A DNA stretch of 64,000 bases from positions 124,001 through 188,000 of the forward strand of contig JAJGRE010000001.1 of the NCBI GenBank assembly GCA_021083345.1. Direction: 5' to 3'. The notes under the pieces were generated by a model, which saw only the letters and a program-made list of their open reading frames with translations, searched no databases and was not told the origin of the DNA. Both the position numbers and the translations under genes were made by a program. The DNA comes from Calditrichales bacterium MX18-03. Lineage in GTDB: Bacteria > Bacillota > Clostridia > Lutisporales > Lutisporaceae. This document shows positions 8,287 to 17,595 of the stretch, piece by piece. Numbering within the stretch: position 1 is the first letter of the stretch; the number at the start of each line of letters is the position of its first letter.

Positions 8287-8898
8287 ATGCAAATAAAAAG
8301 AAAGAATATAATTATCTGTTCAATGATACTTTTGTTGTTCGTTGTAGGCTATGCTTATAATGCCTTTACAACAACCCGTTATACCGATACGGCTTTCAAT
8401 CTTGATTTCAGCGGTACCGAAGAGCCTGCCGCTGCATTGGAAAAGGCCGATCAACAGGATAAGGAAGCGCAAAACAACGAAACCAACGATATGAACAACG
8501 ACGTGCAGATCGTTCAGGAAAAGAATGATCCGGCCGTTCCTGCCTCCGGGTCTTCCTTCTTCTCGGAATACAGGCTGGAAAGAGACAAGAACAGAAGCAA
8601 GGAAGTTGAAATGTGGCAGGACATCATCAACAACGGCACAGCGGAAGAAACCTTCAAGAACATGGCTCAGCAGGAGCTGGTCAAGATCGTTGCCCTGACG
8701 GAAAAGGAAATGATCATCGAGAACCTGATCATTGCCAGAGGCTTCAATGATGCGCTGGTCTTCCTGGCTGATGACTCCGCAACCATCATCGTGGATGCCA
8801 AGGAGCTGACACCGGCCAATGTTGCCCAGATACAGGACATCGTTGTCAGGAAGACAAAACTTGAACCCAGCAACATCAAGATCATGAAGAAAAACTGA
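8287..8898 (+). CDS. spoIIIAH: Stage III sporulation protein AH
   Basis: A 203-residue single-pass protein that, in other spore formers, pairs with forespore SpoIIQ across the septum. It has an N-terminal helix (about 7-24), a low-complexity acidic linker, and the C-terminal ring-building domain with NLIIARGFNDALVFL and IIVDAKELTPANVAQIQD. ATG at 8287 is preferred over the earlier in-frame codon because GGGAGGT lies 7 bases upstream. It ends the operon before a strong hairpin. Confidence 0.95.
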   Translation: MQIKRKNIIICSMILLLFVVGYAYNAFTTTRYTDTAFNLDFSGTEEPAAALEKADQQDKEAQNNETNDMNNDVQIVQEKNDPAVPASGSSFFSEYRLERDKNRSKEVEMWQDIINNGTAEETFKNMAQQELVKIVALTEKEMIIENLIIARGFNDALVFLADDSATIIVDAKELTPANVAQIQDIVVRKTKLEPSNIKIMKKN

Positions 8899-8926
8899 TC
8901 TGGTACATAATGAGCAAGCTTACATA

Positions 8927-8964
8927 GGAGAACGTGCTGATATCGATTTTTCAGCGCGTTCTCC
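8927..8964 (+). terminator. Hairpin ending the spoIIIA operon
   Basis: A 14-bp stem (GGAGAACG... / ...CGTTCTCC) with one G-U pair and a 10-base loop. There is no strong T run after it, so it is a terminator or 3'-end stabiliser. Confidence 0.7.
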
Positions 8965-9055
8965 GTCATTATTCCGGTATTTGCATAATTTAATCCAATG
9001 CGTATACAATAAAAATGCACTGTGTCGCATTTTACGAAAAAAACCCTACATATAT

Positions 9056-9084
9056 TTGTAAATATTAGCGTGTTTTGTTATAAT
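9056..9084 (+). promoter_or_regulatory. Sigma-A promoter of the Asp23-family gene
   Basis: TTGTAA, exactly 17 bases, TATAAT. The leader to the ATG at 9130 would be about 40 bases. Confidence 0.75.
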
Positions 9085-9129
9085 AGTTACATAATTCGCA
9101 ACCCAACGCATTACAAGGGGGTGTTTTTT

Positions 9130-9525
9130 ATGGAAAAGGAGATAAAACTGGATAAATACGGCGCAGTAAAAATAGCCGATGATGTGGTAGCCATTATTGC
9201 AGAGCTGGCAGCTAAGGAAGTCAAGGGCGTGTATGCCATGAGCGGCGGAATTGCAGACAGTATCACCGAAATCCTTGGCAAGAAGAATCCGTCCAAGGGC
9301 GTCAAGGTGGAGGTCGGCGAAAAAGAAGCCGCTATAGATTTATATATCATCGTAGAATATGGCGTACGCATACCGGATGTCGCCTATCAGATCCAGGAAA
9401 ATGTCAAGAAGGCCGTGGAGACTATGACAGGTCTCAGTGTTGTTGAGGTAGACATCCACATTCAGGGTGTCAATATGGAAAAAGATCAGAAGGAAGAGGA
9501 AAATCCGGATACACGGGTCAAATGA
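9130..9525 (+). CDS. Asp23/Gls24 family envelope stress protein (YqhY-like)
   Basis: A 131-residue protein of the Asp23/Gls24 family. The signature VAIIAELAAKEVKGVYAMSGG and the closing AVETMTGLSVVEVDIHIQGV are present. YqhY-like members sit next to nusB in Firmicutes, as here, and are linked to acetyl-CoA carboxylase and membrane lipid balance in B. subtilis. The C-terminus ends in a charged tail. The start follows AAGGGGGTG. Confidence 0.92.
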   Translation: MEKEIKLDKYGAVKIADDVVAIIAELAAKEVKGVYAMSGGIADSITEILGKKNPSKGVKVEVGEKEAAIDLYIIVEYGVRIPDVAYQIQENVKKAVETMTGLSVVEVDIHIQGVNMEKDQKEEENPDTRVK

Positions 9526-9533
9526 CTTTTTTT

Positions 9534-9582
9534 AAACTAACCAACCAGCTATTGGCTTAACTGCAGTCTGGGGGGTTAGTTT
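9534..9582 (+). terminator. Hairpin between asp23-family gene and nusB
   Basis: Stem AAACTAACC / GGTTAGTTT extended inward by CCAG / CTGG across a 2-base interior loop. T-rich sequence follows. It likely reduces read-through into nusB. Confidence 0.7.
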
Positions 9583-9619
9583 AACTATTCTTTTATAAGA
9601 TGCACACATAGGAGGAAAT

Positions 9620-10066
9620 ATGAGCAGAAGACTAGCCCGGGAATATGCCGTACAGTTTCTATTCAGCATGGATTTCAATATGGGCGAAAACATGGATGAG
9701 GCCTTGGAGGTTTTTTTTGATTCCGAAGAAATGAACGAGGGCAGAAAGCTGAGCGATACCCTTAAGAAAAACGACCTGGCATTTGCAGAAACGATCATTC
9801 GCGGCTGCGTTTCAAACCTGGATGAGGTAGATGGGCTGATACGTGCAAATTCCCAAGGGTGGACCAAGGAACGTATTGCAAAGGTGGATTTGGCTATCCT
9901 GCGTCTCGCTTTGTTCGAAATATTGCATATGAACGATATCCCCGACAGTGTTGCTGTCAATGAGGCCGTTGAGCTTGCCAAAAAATACAGCACCGAGGAA
10001 TCAGGAAGCTTCATCAACGGAATACTGGGAAAGATCCTCCGGGACAAAGCAGTCAAAGGTGTATAA
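9620..10066 (+). CDS. nusB: Transcription antitermination factor NusB
   Basis: A 148-residue all-helical RNA-binding protein that partners with NusE (S10) on boxA in rRNA operons. Conserved features include SRRLAREYAVQFLFSMD at the N-terminus, KVDLAILRLALFEI, and the closing AVELAKKYSTEESGSFINGIL. AGGAGGAAAT precedes the ATG. It starts a long run of tightly spaced genes up to recN. Confidence 0.97.
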   Translation: MSRRLAREYAVQFLFSMDFNMGENMDEALEVFFDSEEMNEGRKLSDTLKKNDLAFAETIIRGCVSNLDEVDGLIRANSQGWTKERIAKVDLAILRLALFEILHMNDIPDSVAVNEAVELAKKYSTEESGSFINGILGKILRDKAVKGV

Positions 10067-10067
10067 C

Positions 10068-11063
10068 ATGCTTTCGGTAGGAATCGACACCAGTTGCTAT
10101 ACCTCCTCCATAGCGGTAATGGACAGCCAATACCGTTTGCTTTACGACAAACGGATCATGCTGGAGGTTCCCTCCGGATGCCGGGGACTGCGGCAGTCGG
10201 ATGCTGTTTTTCAGCACATGAAAAATATAAGCAGCCTGATGGCAGACTGCTTTAAAACCATTGATCCTGCAGATATCGTCTGCTTTTCGGTCAGCAGCAA
10301 GCCTCGCAATGGGCCGGACTCGTATATGCCCGTTTTTACAACAGGCATCCATGCAGCCAATATGGCGGCAAGCTGCCTGAAAAAACCGGTTTTTCAAGTC
10401 TCCCATCAGCAGAACCATATTCTTGCCGGCATTTGGTCATCCAAAGAGTCCTTTACGGCGCCTTTCGGTGCATACCATGTATCCGGGGGGACTACTGAGC
10501 TGTTGCTTGTGACGCCTCAGGAAGATGGAGAGTTGGAAATCCGCCTGATCGGCGGCAGCAATGACCTGAAAGCAGGGCAGTTCATAGACCGGGCAGGGGT
10601 CGCCATGGGATTCGGTTTTCCATGCGGTCAGGAGATGGACAATCTCTGCGCGGAAATGGAGACTGAAGGTGTCCCTATAAGTGCAATTCCGGTGCCGGTT
10701 TATATTACGGGGAGCTTCGCAAGCTTTTCCGGCCCTGAATCCCATATCCAGCGGATCATTTCTTCTGAGGAACCTGACCGGCTGAAGAAGGCTGCGCTGT
10801 CAGCGGGTATTTTTGACTGTATTGCCAAAGCAATAGAAAAGACAGCCTGCCATGCAAAAAAGGAGTACTGTTTCGACAGGCTGCTGCTTATCGGTGGCGT
10901 GGCTTCCAACAAGCGGATCAAGACATATCTGACGGAAAGCAGAAGCTTTCAGCAGTCCGGCATAGAACCTGTTTTTGCCCAGGCGCGCCATTCTTCCGAT
11001 AATGCAGTGGGTACCGCATTTTATGGTATGAACAAGTACTGCTGCACCCGGAATAAGGAATAG
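10068..11063 (+). CDS. TsaD-like (Kae1/Gcp) paralogue
   Basis: A 331-residue actin-like ATPase-fold protein related to the tRNA t6A factor TsaD. It keeps GIDTSCYTSS at the N-terminus, a metal-site HxxxH (HQQNH), LIGGVASN, and a late SDNA. It departs from true TsaD at the phosphate loop: SGGTT instead of SGGHT, and FIDRAG in place of FDKVAR. Clostridia carry this divergent copy between nusB and xseA while the canonical tsaD lies elsewhere, so another role is likely. It begins one base after the nusB stop. Confidence 0.8.
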   Translation: MLSVGIDTSCYTSSIAVMDSQYRLLYDKRIMLEVPSGCRGLRQSDAVFQHMKNISSLMADCFKTIDPADIVCFSVSSKPRNGPDSYMPVFTTGIHAANMAASCLKKPVFQVSHQQNHILAGIWSSKESFTAPFGAYHVSGGTTELLLVTPQEDGELEIRLIGGSNDLKAGQFIDRAGVAMGFGFPCGQEMDNLCAEMETEGVPISAIPVPVYITGSFASFSGPESHIQRIISSEEPDRLKKAALSAGIFDCIAKAIEKTACHAKKEYCFDRLLLIGGVASNKRIKTYLTESRSFQQSGIEPVFAQARHSSDNAVGTAFYGMNKYCCTRNKE

Positions 11064-11111
11064 TAAAATCGACTATTGGCATTTATGCCAGTATTTTTTT
11101 CGGGGGTTCAA

Positions 11112-12329
11112 ATGAGCAAGGAGAGAGTATTTACCGTTACGGAGATCAACAGCTATATCAAGCATATCATCGAAAATGACATACTGCTTTCCCATATCCA
11201 TGTCAAAGGCGAGATATCAAATTTCAAGCTGCATGGCTCAGGACACCTGTATTTTACACTGAAGGATGCGGATTCGAGAATCAAGTGCGTCATGTTCAGG
11301 GGAAATATGGGCAAGCTGAAGTTCCGACCGGAGGATGGCATGGCCGTTGTTGTCAGAGGCTACTTTTCCATCTATGAACGGGACGGTCAATACCAGTTCT
11401 ATGCAGAGGATATGGCGCCTGAGGGTACCGGATCCCTATATAAAGCCTACGAGCAGCTGAAGAAAAAGCTGTCCGATGCCGGCTGGTTCGATGCCGGCCG
11501 AAAGAAGAAGATCCCCTATCTGCCGCAGACCGTGGGGGTTGTTACCTCACCAACCGGTGCAGCGGTAAGGGATATCATCTCCATTATCCAACGCCGATGC
11601 CCCTGTGTGGATATCCTGCTTTATCCCGTGTTGGTGCAAGGAGAAAACGCCGAGCAGGACATAGCCCGCGCTATCCGCTTTTTCAATGAAAAGCAGAATG
11701 CAGACGTCCTGATTGTGGGAAGAGGCGGGGGATCCATCGAGGAGCTGTGGGCTTTCAACGAGGAAGCAGTAGCACAGGCCATCTATGAATCCCGTATCCC
11801 AGTGGTATCGGCGGTAGGGCATGAGACGGATTTCACCATTGCTGATTTTGTTGCGGACCTTAGAGCAGCAACCCCTTCTGCGGCAGCTGAGCTGGTTGTT
11901 CCGGACAGGCACACCCTGGAAAGCCGGATAAGCCAATACCGTCAGATCCTGAATGCTTCCATGAACCAGCTGCTTCAGGACAGGCGGGCGCGGGTTGAGA
12001 AGATTTCCAAAGACAATGTCTTCCGGCATCTGGAACGCAAGATACTCAATCTGAACCAAACCCTGGATACCCTCGACAAATATCTTCATTTTCATATAAA
12101 CGGCATTTTAAAGGAAAAAAAGTCCGGTTTGGAAAAAAACATGGAAAAACTGGAGATACTAAATCCGGAGTCAGCTTTATCAAGAGGCTTTGCTTATATA
12201 AAAGACAGTACGGGCAGCCGGCTGATCACATCCATTGCCCAACTGGACAGGGGAGAAAAAGCCGTTCTGGTACTGAAGGACGGTCATGCTCTCGTTTCCA
12301 TCGAGGAAATACATCGGTCGCAACCCTAA
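11112..12329 (+). CDS. xseA: Exodeoxyribonuclease VII large subunit
   Basis: A 405-residue catalytic subunit of exonuclease VII, which degrades single-stranded DNA. It has an N-terminal OB fold (VTEINSYIKHIIENDILLSHIHVKGEIS, split here for brevity at about residues 7-34), then the catalytic domain with VGVVTSPTGAAVRDI, GRGGGSIEELWAFNEE and SAVGHETDFTIADFVAD. The ATG at 11112 fits the family N-terminus. xseB follows immediately. Confidence 0.96.
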   Translation: MSKERVFTVTEINSYIKHIIENDILLSHIHVKGEISNFKLHGSGHLYFTLKDADSRIKCVMFRGNMGKLKFRPEDGMAVVVRGYFSIYERDGQYQFYAEDMAPEGTGSLYKAYEQLKKKLSDAGWFDAGRKKKIPYLPQTVGVVTSPTGAAVRDIISIIQRRCPCVDILLYPVLVQGENAEQDIARAIRFFNEKQNADVLIVGRGGGSIEELWAFNEEAVAQAIYESRIPVVSAVGHETDFTIADFVADLRAATPSAAAELVVPDRHTLESRISQYRQILNASMNQLLQDRRARVEKISKDNVFRHLERKILNLNQTLDTLDKYLHFHINGILKEKKSGLEKNMEKLEILNPESALSRGFAYIKDSTGSRLITSIAQLDRGEKAVLVLKDGHALVSIEEIHRSQP

Positions 12330-12355
12330 AAATATGATTTGGAATGGTGAAGCAT

Positions 12356-12592
12356 ATGAATGAAAAAATGAGTTTTGAGCAAGCCTTGTCCAGGCTGGAG
12401 GAAATCGTGGCAAAGCTGGAGCAGGGCAATATAGCCCTTGAGGAATCCCTGTCCATTTATCAGGAAGGCATGCAGCTTTCCAAAACCTGCTCCCAAATGC
12501 TGCAGGAAGTCGAAGGCAAGGTCATGGCGGTTATGAATAAAGGTGAAGGCACAGTCAGCGATTTCAGCATCAATACGGCTAAGGAGGCATAA
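12356..12592 (+). CDS. xseB: Exodeoxyribonuclease VII small subunit
   Basis: A 78-residue helical-hairpin protein that binds along the XseA coiled coil. Family motifs are SFEQALSRLEEIVAKLEQG and LEESLSIYQEGMQL. Start at 12356 is preferred; an in-frame ATG at 12344 would add four residues. Confidence 0.95.
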   Translation: MNEKMSFEQALSRLEEIVAKLEQGNIALEESLSIYQEGMQLSKTCSQMLQEVEGKVMAVMNKGEGTVSDFSINTAKEA

Positions 12593-12595
12593 GGA

Positions 12596-13477
12596 TTGGA
12601 CTTCAAGGGTTATACATCAGAAAAAAAGCAGCTAATTGATCAATATCTGAATACCCTGCTGCCGGAAGCAAACAACGTTCCGGTTATCATTGAAGCCATG
12701 CGGTACAGCCTGTCTGCAGGCGGAAAACGCCTGAGACCGATTCTGGCCTTGATGGCCTGTGATTTGTTTAAGGGTGATCCGGATGAAGTCATGCCCTTTG
12801 CCTGCAGTATTGAGATGATCCATACCTACTCCCTGATCCATGATGATCTGCCTGCCATGGACAACGATGATTTACGGCGGGGCAAGCCCACCAACCACAA
12901 GGTATTCGGTGAAGGCTTCGCTATCCTGGCAGGAGACGCGCTTTTAAACTATGCTTTTGAGCTGGTGCTGGAAAAGATATCCGAAAATCCCAGGCCGGAA
13001 TACATCAAGGCCGCACAGGCTATTGGAAACGCAGCTGGAATATCCGGCATGATAGGCGGCCAGTGCATTGATTTATATTATGAGAATAAGGAAATCAATG
13101 TAGAGCTTTTGAAAACCATGCATAATATGAAAACAGGCGCCCTTATTTCTGCGGCACTATATACCGGCGCAGTGATAGCCGGCGCAGCAGAAAAGGACCT
13201 GAACAATATACGGCGGCTTGGCAGCCTGCTTGGACTGGCTTTTCAGATTACAGACGACATATTGGATGTGGAGGGCTCTCTGGAAAAGATGGGAAAAGCC
13301 ACCCATAAGGATCAATCCCATCGTAAGTCCAATTTTATCAGCTTTTATGGCCTGGAACGGTCTAAAGCAATAGCAAAGGACTTGATTGAAGAAGCAAAAG
13401 CAATCCTGTTGGAGTACAAGGATGACGGCAGCCATCTGATTGCTTTGGCCGACTATATCCTGACCAGAGATCATTAG
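12596..13477 (+). CDS. ispA: Polyprenyl (farnesyl/geranyl) diphosphate synthase
   Basis: A 293-residue trans-prenyltransferase that condenses IPP with allylic diphosphates. The two aspartate-rich motifs are visible: DDLPAMDND after HTYSLIH (about residues 82-90) and FQITDDILD (about 217-225), plus GGKRLRP near residue 42. The start codon is TTG behind an AAGGAGGC site. It lies with dxs in an isoprenoid cluster, as in B. subtilis. Confidence 0.95.
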   Translation: MDFKGYTSEKKQLIDQYLNTLLPEANNVPVIIEAMRYSLSAGGKRLRPILALMACDLFKGDPDEVMPFACSIEMIHTYSLIHDDLPAMDNDDLRRGKPTNHKVFGEGFAILAGDALLNYAFELVLEKISENPRPEYIKAAQAIGNAAGISGMIGGQCIDLYYENKEINVELLKTMHNMKTGALISAALYTGAVIAGAAEKDLNNIRRLGSLLGLAFQITDDILDVEGSLEKMGKATHKDQSHRKSNFISFYGLERSKAIAKDLIEEAKAILLEYKDDGSHLIALADYILTRDH

Positions 13478-13492
13478 CAAGGGGGATAACCG

Positions 13493-13936
13493 GTGAATTT
13501 TTTTAACAAAGTGTCAGATAACAAAGTACTGATGACCTGCTTTACTGCCTGGTTGGTGGCACAGATCCTGAAGATCATGCTGACATACTACAGCAGCAAA
13601 AAAATAGATATAACGCGCTTTGTGGGCTCCGGCGGCATGCCCAGCTCCCACACCTCCTTTGTTATGGCGCTGTCTACGGCAGTAGGCAAGCTGCACGGCT
13701 GGGATTCGTCCATTTTCGCCATCGCCCTGGCCTTCGCCTTTGTCGTCATGTACGATGCTGCAGGTGTCAGGCGTGCAGCCGGCTATCAGGCCAGAATCCT
13801 CAATATCATCATCGAAGACCTTGCACACAACAAGCATCTGGAAAATGAGAAGCTGAAGGAGCTGATCGGTCATACGCCCAAAGAGGTATTGGCCGGAGCG
13901 GTTCTGGGTATCTTCATCGCAAATATTATGATCTAA
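13493..13936 (+). CDS. Divergent PAP2-family membrane protein (DUF212)
   Basis: A 147-residue membrane protein of the divergent PAP2 family, with GGMPSSHTSFVMALSTAVG as the acid-phosphatase-like motif (about residues 46-64). Start codon GTG after AAGGGGGATAACC. Substrate unknown; its position between ispA and dxs suggests prenyl or lipid phosphate metabolism, but this is inference only. Confidence 0.88.
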   Translation: MNFFNKVSDNKVLMTCFTAWLVAQILKIMLTYYSSKKIDITRFVGSGGMPSSHTSFVMALSTAVGKLHGWDSSIFAIALAFAFVVMYDAAGVRRAAGYQARILNIIIEDLAHNKHLENEKLKELIGHTPKEVLAGAVLGIFIANIMI

Positions 13937-13948
13937 GGTAGGGGTATC

Positions 13949-15808
13949 ATGTACAGAGTACTGAGCAGAATAAATACGCCGGCTGACTTGAAAAAGCTGG
14001 ATTACGACGATCTCAGGGTGCTTTGCACCGAGCTGAGGGATTATGTCATCAAAGTAGTCTCGGAAAACGGCGGACATCTTGCATCCAATCTCGGTGTTGT
14101 GGAGCTGACGCTGGCCATGCACCGGATTTTTGATTCACCCAGGGATAGAATCATATGGGATGTGGGACACCAATCCTATATCCATAAAATCATTACCGAA
14201 AGAAGAGAAGCCTTCAAGTCCATCCGGCAGTATCAGGGACTCAGCGGCTTTCCCAAGCGTTCCGAAAGCAGCCATGATGCCTTTGATACAGGGCACAGCA
14301 GCACTTCCATCTCTGCCGCCCTTGGAATGGCAAAGGCCCGTGACCTGGCAGGGGAGGATTATTCAGTCGTGGCTGTCATCGGAGACGGTGCCCTTACAGG
14401 GGGCATGGCTTTCGAAGCTTTGAACCATGCCGGTGATTTCCCGACAAACTTCATCGTTATTCTGAATGATAATGAAATGTCCATTGCACCGAATATCGGC
14501 GGCATGTCCAACTACCTCAGCAAGCTGAGAACGGAGCCGGCCTATTTCAGGCTGAAGCTGGAAATAGAAAACCTGCTGAACAAGGTGCCATTGGTAGGCA
14601 AATCCATGTTCCATACAGCTGAGAAGCTGAGGGACTGGTTCAAGTACCTGCTTGTACCTGGCGTCCTTTTTGAGGAGCTGGGCTTCAAATATCTTGGTCC
14701 CATCGACGGCCACGATATCAGGAAGCTGGAGGAAGTCCTGAAACGCGCCAGGGACTATAACGGTTATCCCGTTCTGATCCATGTGGTCACTACCAAGGGA
14801 AAAGGATATACCATTGCAGAGAACAAACCGGATAAATTCCACGGCATCAACCCCTTTTTTACCGAAACCGGAGAGTTGAAAAGTCGCAGTACGGATAAGA
14901 GCTATTCAGCCATCATGGGCGAGGCTCTGATGAGCCTTGCGGAGCACGACAGCCGGATCGTTGCGGTTTCTGCGGCCATGCCGGATGGAACCGGGCTTTC
15001 GGCATTTGCCGCTAAGTTCAAGGACCGTTTTTTTGATGTGGGCATCGCAGAGCAGCATGCGGTCACGTTTTGTGCCGGTATGGCTGCGGCGGGCTTCAAG
15101 CCCCTTTTTGCAGTCTATTCCACGTTTCTGCAAAGAGCTTATGATCAGATTATCCATGATGTCTGCATGCAGAACCTGCCGGTGGTATTTGCCATAGACA
15201 GGGCCGGGCTGGTGGGCTCTGACGGCGAGACACACCACGGCGTTTTTGATATCTCCTTCCTCCGGCATATACCCAATCTCACCATCATGAGCCCCAAAGA
15301 CGGGAAGGAAATTACGGAAATGCTGAAGTATGCCTTTTCGCTGAATGGACCGGTGGCAATCCGGTATCCCAGAGGCTGCGACATAAAAAACGGCTTAACC
15401 TCAGCACCGGTCGAGCATGGAAAAGCGGAAGTGCTGTCAGAAGGCAAGGATGGTATGATCCTTGCCGAAGGCAATCGGGTGGCCCATGGGCTGGAGGTAT
15501 GCCAGAGGCTGAAAGCAGCGGGAAAGGATTTCGGTCTCGTCAATTTGCGCTTTATCAAGCCGCTGGACTCGGTTCTGCTTTTAGAACTGGCAGCCAGGTA
15601 CGGCAAGTTATATGTCATGGAGGACAACGTCAAGGCCGGCGGTCTGGGCAGCAGCATCCTAGAATTTTTCAATGAGCAGCAAATCGATATAAAGGTACGG
15701 ATTTTTGCATATGCCGACCGGTTTGTTCCACACGGCGAAGTCAGCCAGCTGCACAAGCTGACCGGAGTGGACCCGGAGAGCATCTATCATGCAATCATGA
15801 AGGGATAA
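13949..15808 (+). CDS. dxs: 1-deoxy-D-xylulose-5-phosphate synthase
   Basis: First enzyme of the MEP isoprenoid pathway: joins pyruvate and glyceraldehyde 3-phosphate using thiamine diphosphate. The 619-residue length fits. Key motifs are IGDGALTGGMAFEALN and ILNDNEMSIAPN (cofactor binding), then DVGIAEQHAVTFCAG in the pyrimidine domain. tlyA starts two bases after its stop. Confidence 0.98.
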   Translation: MYRVLSRINTPADLKKLDYDDLRVLCTELRDYVIKVVSENGGHLASNLGVVELTLAMHRIFDSPRDRIIWDVGHQSYIHKIITERREAFKSIRQYQGLSGFPKRSESSHDAFDTGHSSTSISAALGMAKARDLAGEDYSVVAVIGDGALTGGMAFEALNHAGDFPTNFIVILNDNEMSIAPNIGGMSNYLSKLRTEPAYFRLKLEIENLLNKVPLVGKSMFHTAEKLRDWFKYLLVPGVLFEELGFKYLGPIDGHDIRKLEEVLKRARDYNGYPVLIHVVTTKGKGYTIAENKPDKFHGINPFFTETGELKSRSTDKSYSAIMGEALMSLAEHDSRIVAVSAAMPDGTGLSAFAAKFKDRFFDVGIAEQHAVTFCAGMAAAGFKPLFAVYSTFLQRAYDQIIHDVCMQNLPVVFAIDRAGLVGSDGETHHGVFDISFLRHIPNLTIMSPKDGKEITEMLKYAFSLNGPVAIRYPRGCDIKNGLTSAPVEHGKAEVLSEGKDGMILAEGNRVAHGLEVCQRLKAAGKDFGLVNLRFIKPLDSVLLLELAARYGKLYVMEDNVKAGGLGSSILEFFNEQQIDIKVRIFAYADRFVPHGEVSQLHKLTGVDPESIYHAIMKG

Positions 15809-15810
15809 AA

Positions 15811-16617
15811 ATGGCAGAAGCAAAAGAAAGACTCGACGTTCTGATCCATCAGCTGGGCCTGTCGCCAAGCCGGGAAAAGGCCAGCAGCCAGATCATGTCG
15901 GGGAATGTGTTCGTTAATGAAATAAGGATTGATAAGCCAGGGACCAAGGTGCCGATAAATGCCGAGATCAAGGTGAAGGGGGATGCAATACCCTATGTCA
16001 GCAGAGGAGGCCTGAAGCTGGAAAAAGCAATTGCCGCCTTCCAGCTGTCGCTGATCGGAAAAACCTGCATGGATGTCGGGGCATCCACCGGCGGTTTCAC
16101 GGACTGTATGCTGAAAAACGGTGCAGCCAAAGTTTTTGCCGTTGATGTCGGATACGGCCAGCTGGCATGGGAACTGAGAAGCGACAGCCGCGTCGTCTGC
16201 ATGGAGCGCACCAATATCCGTTATGTAACATCTGATATGATTGGCGAAGCGGTGGATTTCGTCTCTATTGACGTTTCGTTCATATCCCTTGCCAAAGTAT
16301 TGCCGGCTGTAAAGCCGCTGATGAAAGCAGACGGCCAGATCGTCTGCCTGATCAAGCCGCAGTTTGAAGCAGGCAGGGAGAAAGTTGGGAAGAAAGGCGT
16401 CGTGCGGGATAAAGAGGTCCATAAAGAGGTCATAGAGCGGATACTCCTTTTTGCAGAGTCGCTTCAGCTGAAGACGCTGGGCCTTACCTTTTCCCCAATA
16501 AAAGGACCGGAAGGTAATATCGAATATCTTCTATATTTGACAAAGGATGGCACCGCTGCGGGGTTGGATCTCACAATCACCATGCAATCTGTCGTTGATG
16601 CGGCACATAATATGTAG
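15811..16617 (+). CDS. tlyA: TlyA family rRNA 2'-O-methyltransferase / S4-domain protein
   Basis: A 268-residue protein with an N-terminal S4 RNA-binding domain (about 7-65) and an FtsJ/RrmJ-type methyltransferase domain with DVGASTGGFTDCML. TlyA modifies 16S and 23S rRNA in mycobacteria. The Firmicutes member YqxC sits in the same dxs-tlyA-nadK-argR-recN order. Confidence 0.94.
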   Translation: MAEAKERLDVLIHQLGLSPSREKASSQIMSGNVFVNEIRIDKPGTKVPINAEIKVKGDAIPYVSRGGLKLEKAIAAFQLSLIGKTCMDVGASTGGFTDCMLKNGAAKVFAVDVGYGQLAWELRSDSRVVCMERTNIRYVTSDMIGEAVDFVSIDVSFISLAKVLPAVKPLMKADGQIVCLIKPQFEAGREKVGKKGVVRDKEVHKEVIERILLFAESLQLKTLGLTFSPIKGPEGNIEYLLYLTKDGTAAGLDLTITMQSVVDAAHNM

Positions 16618-16701
16618 TTTGTGAAAAATGAGTAGATTAATGGCGCCCAATCGATTAAAATTAAAATTGATGGTTTATAAAAAGAATACAAATAAGCTTG
16701 G

Positions 16702-17580
16702 ATGGTGTTAAACTTGAAAATCGGCATTGTTCCAAACCTGAGCAAGGACCTGGACCTGCAACTGACCCGGGACATCATTGACTGGTTTGATAACAGGAAA
16801 GTAGACATCCTTCTGGAAGAAGAGATCGCCCAGAAAATCGGCAGGGAACGATCAGGTGCGGCGAAAGAACAGTTGTTCGGCAGCACTGACATCATTATCG
16901 CTCTCGGCGGGGACGGCACTTTTCTCAATGTAGCCCGGCAAGCCTCCACCTACGATGTTCCGATATTCGGCATCAACCTTGGCCATCTCGGCTTCCTGGC
17001 GGAAGCGGAGGTCAGTGATGTCTATACCTCCTTGGAAAAAGTGGTGGCTGGGGATTATCAGGTTGAAAAAAGGATCATGCTGGAAGCAACGGTGGAAAAC
17101 CACCAATCAAAGACACAAGAGTTTATCGCTTTGAATGATATTGGTATAACGCGTGGACCATTTTCCAGGATCTTCACCTACTCCATATTTATAAACGATG
17201 CCTTTGTTGACCTTTACTCGGCAGACGGGATCGTCATTTGCAGCCCTACCGGTTCCACAGGATACTCCCTGTCGGCCGGAGGCCCCATCGTCAGCCCGGA
17301 TGTAGACGTCCTGATTGTGACACCGGTATGTCCTCATACGCTTCATTCCAGGTCCATTGTTGTGTCCGGCAGTGATACGGTGCGGGTGGAGGTATGCGAC
17401 AACAATATGGAGGTCATGCTGACGGCGGATGGCCAGTTAGGCCACAAAATACAGCCCGGTGATGTCATTACCATCCGAAAGTCCTCTTGCATCACCAAAC
17501 TGGCACGAATGAGCGATCGGAACTTTTTTGACGTTCTGAGGCGGAAACTATCCGATAAGTGGAATTATAAGAATATATAA
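16702..17580 (+). CDS. nadK: NAD kinase
   Basis: Phosphorylates NAD to NADP. Motifs GGDGTFLNVAR (about residues 72-82), NLGHLGFLAE, ALNDIGITRG and SPTGSTGYSLSAGGPIV are all present. ATG at 16702 gives 292 residues; a TTG at 16714 (KIGIVPN) is also possible, as neither has a strong ribosome binding site. Confidence 0.96.
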   Translation: MVLNLKIGIVPNLSKDLDLQLTRDIIDWFDNRKVDILLEEEIAQKIGRERSGAAKEQLFGSTDIIIALGGDGTFLNVARQASTYDVPIFGINLGHLGFLAEAEVSDVYTSLEKVVAGDYQVEKRIMLEATVENHQSKTQEFIALNDIGITRGPFSRIFTYSIFINDAFVDLYSADGIVICSPTGSTGYSLSAGGPIVSPDVDVLIVTPVCPHTLHSRSIVVSGSDTVRVEVCDNNMEVMLTADGQLGHKIQPGDVITIRKSSCITKLARMSDRNFFDVLRRKLSDKWNYKNI

Positions 17581-17595
17581 CAAGGAGGCAGTTTT

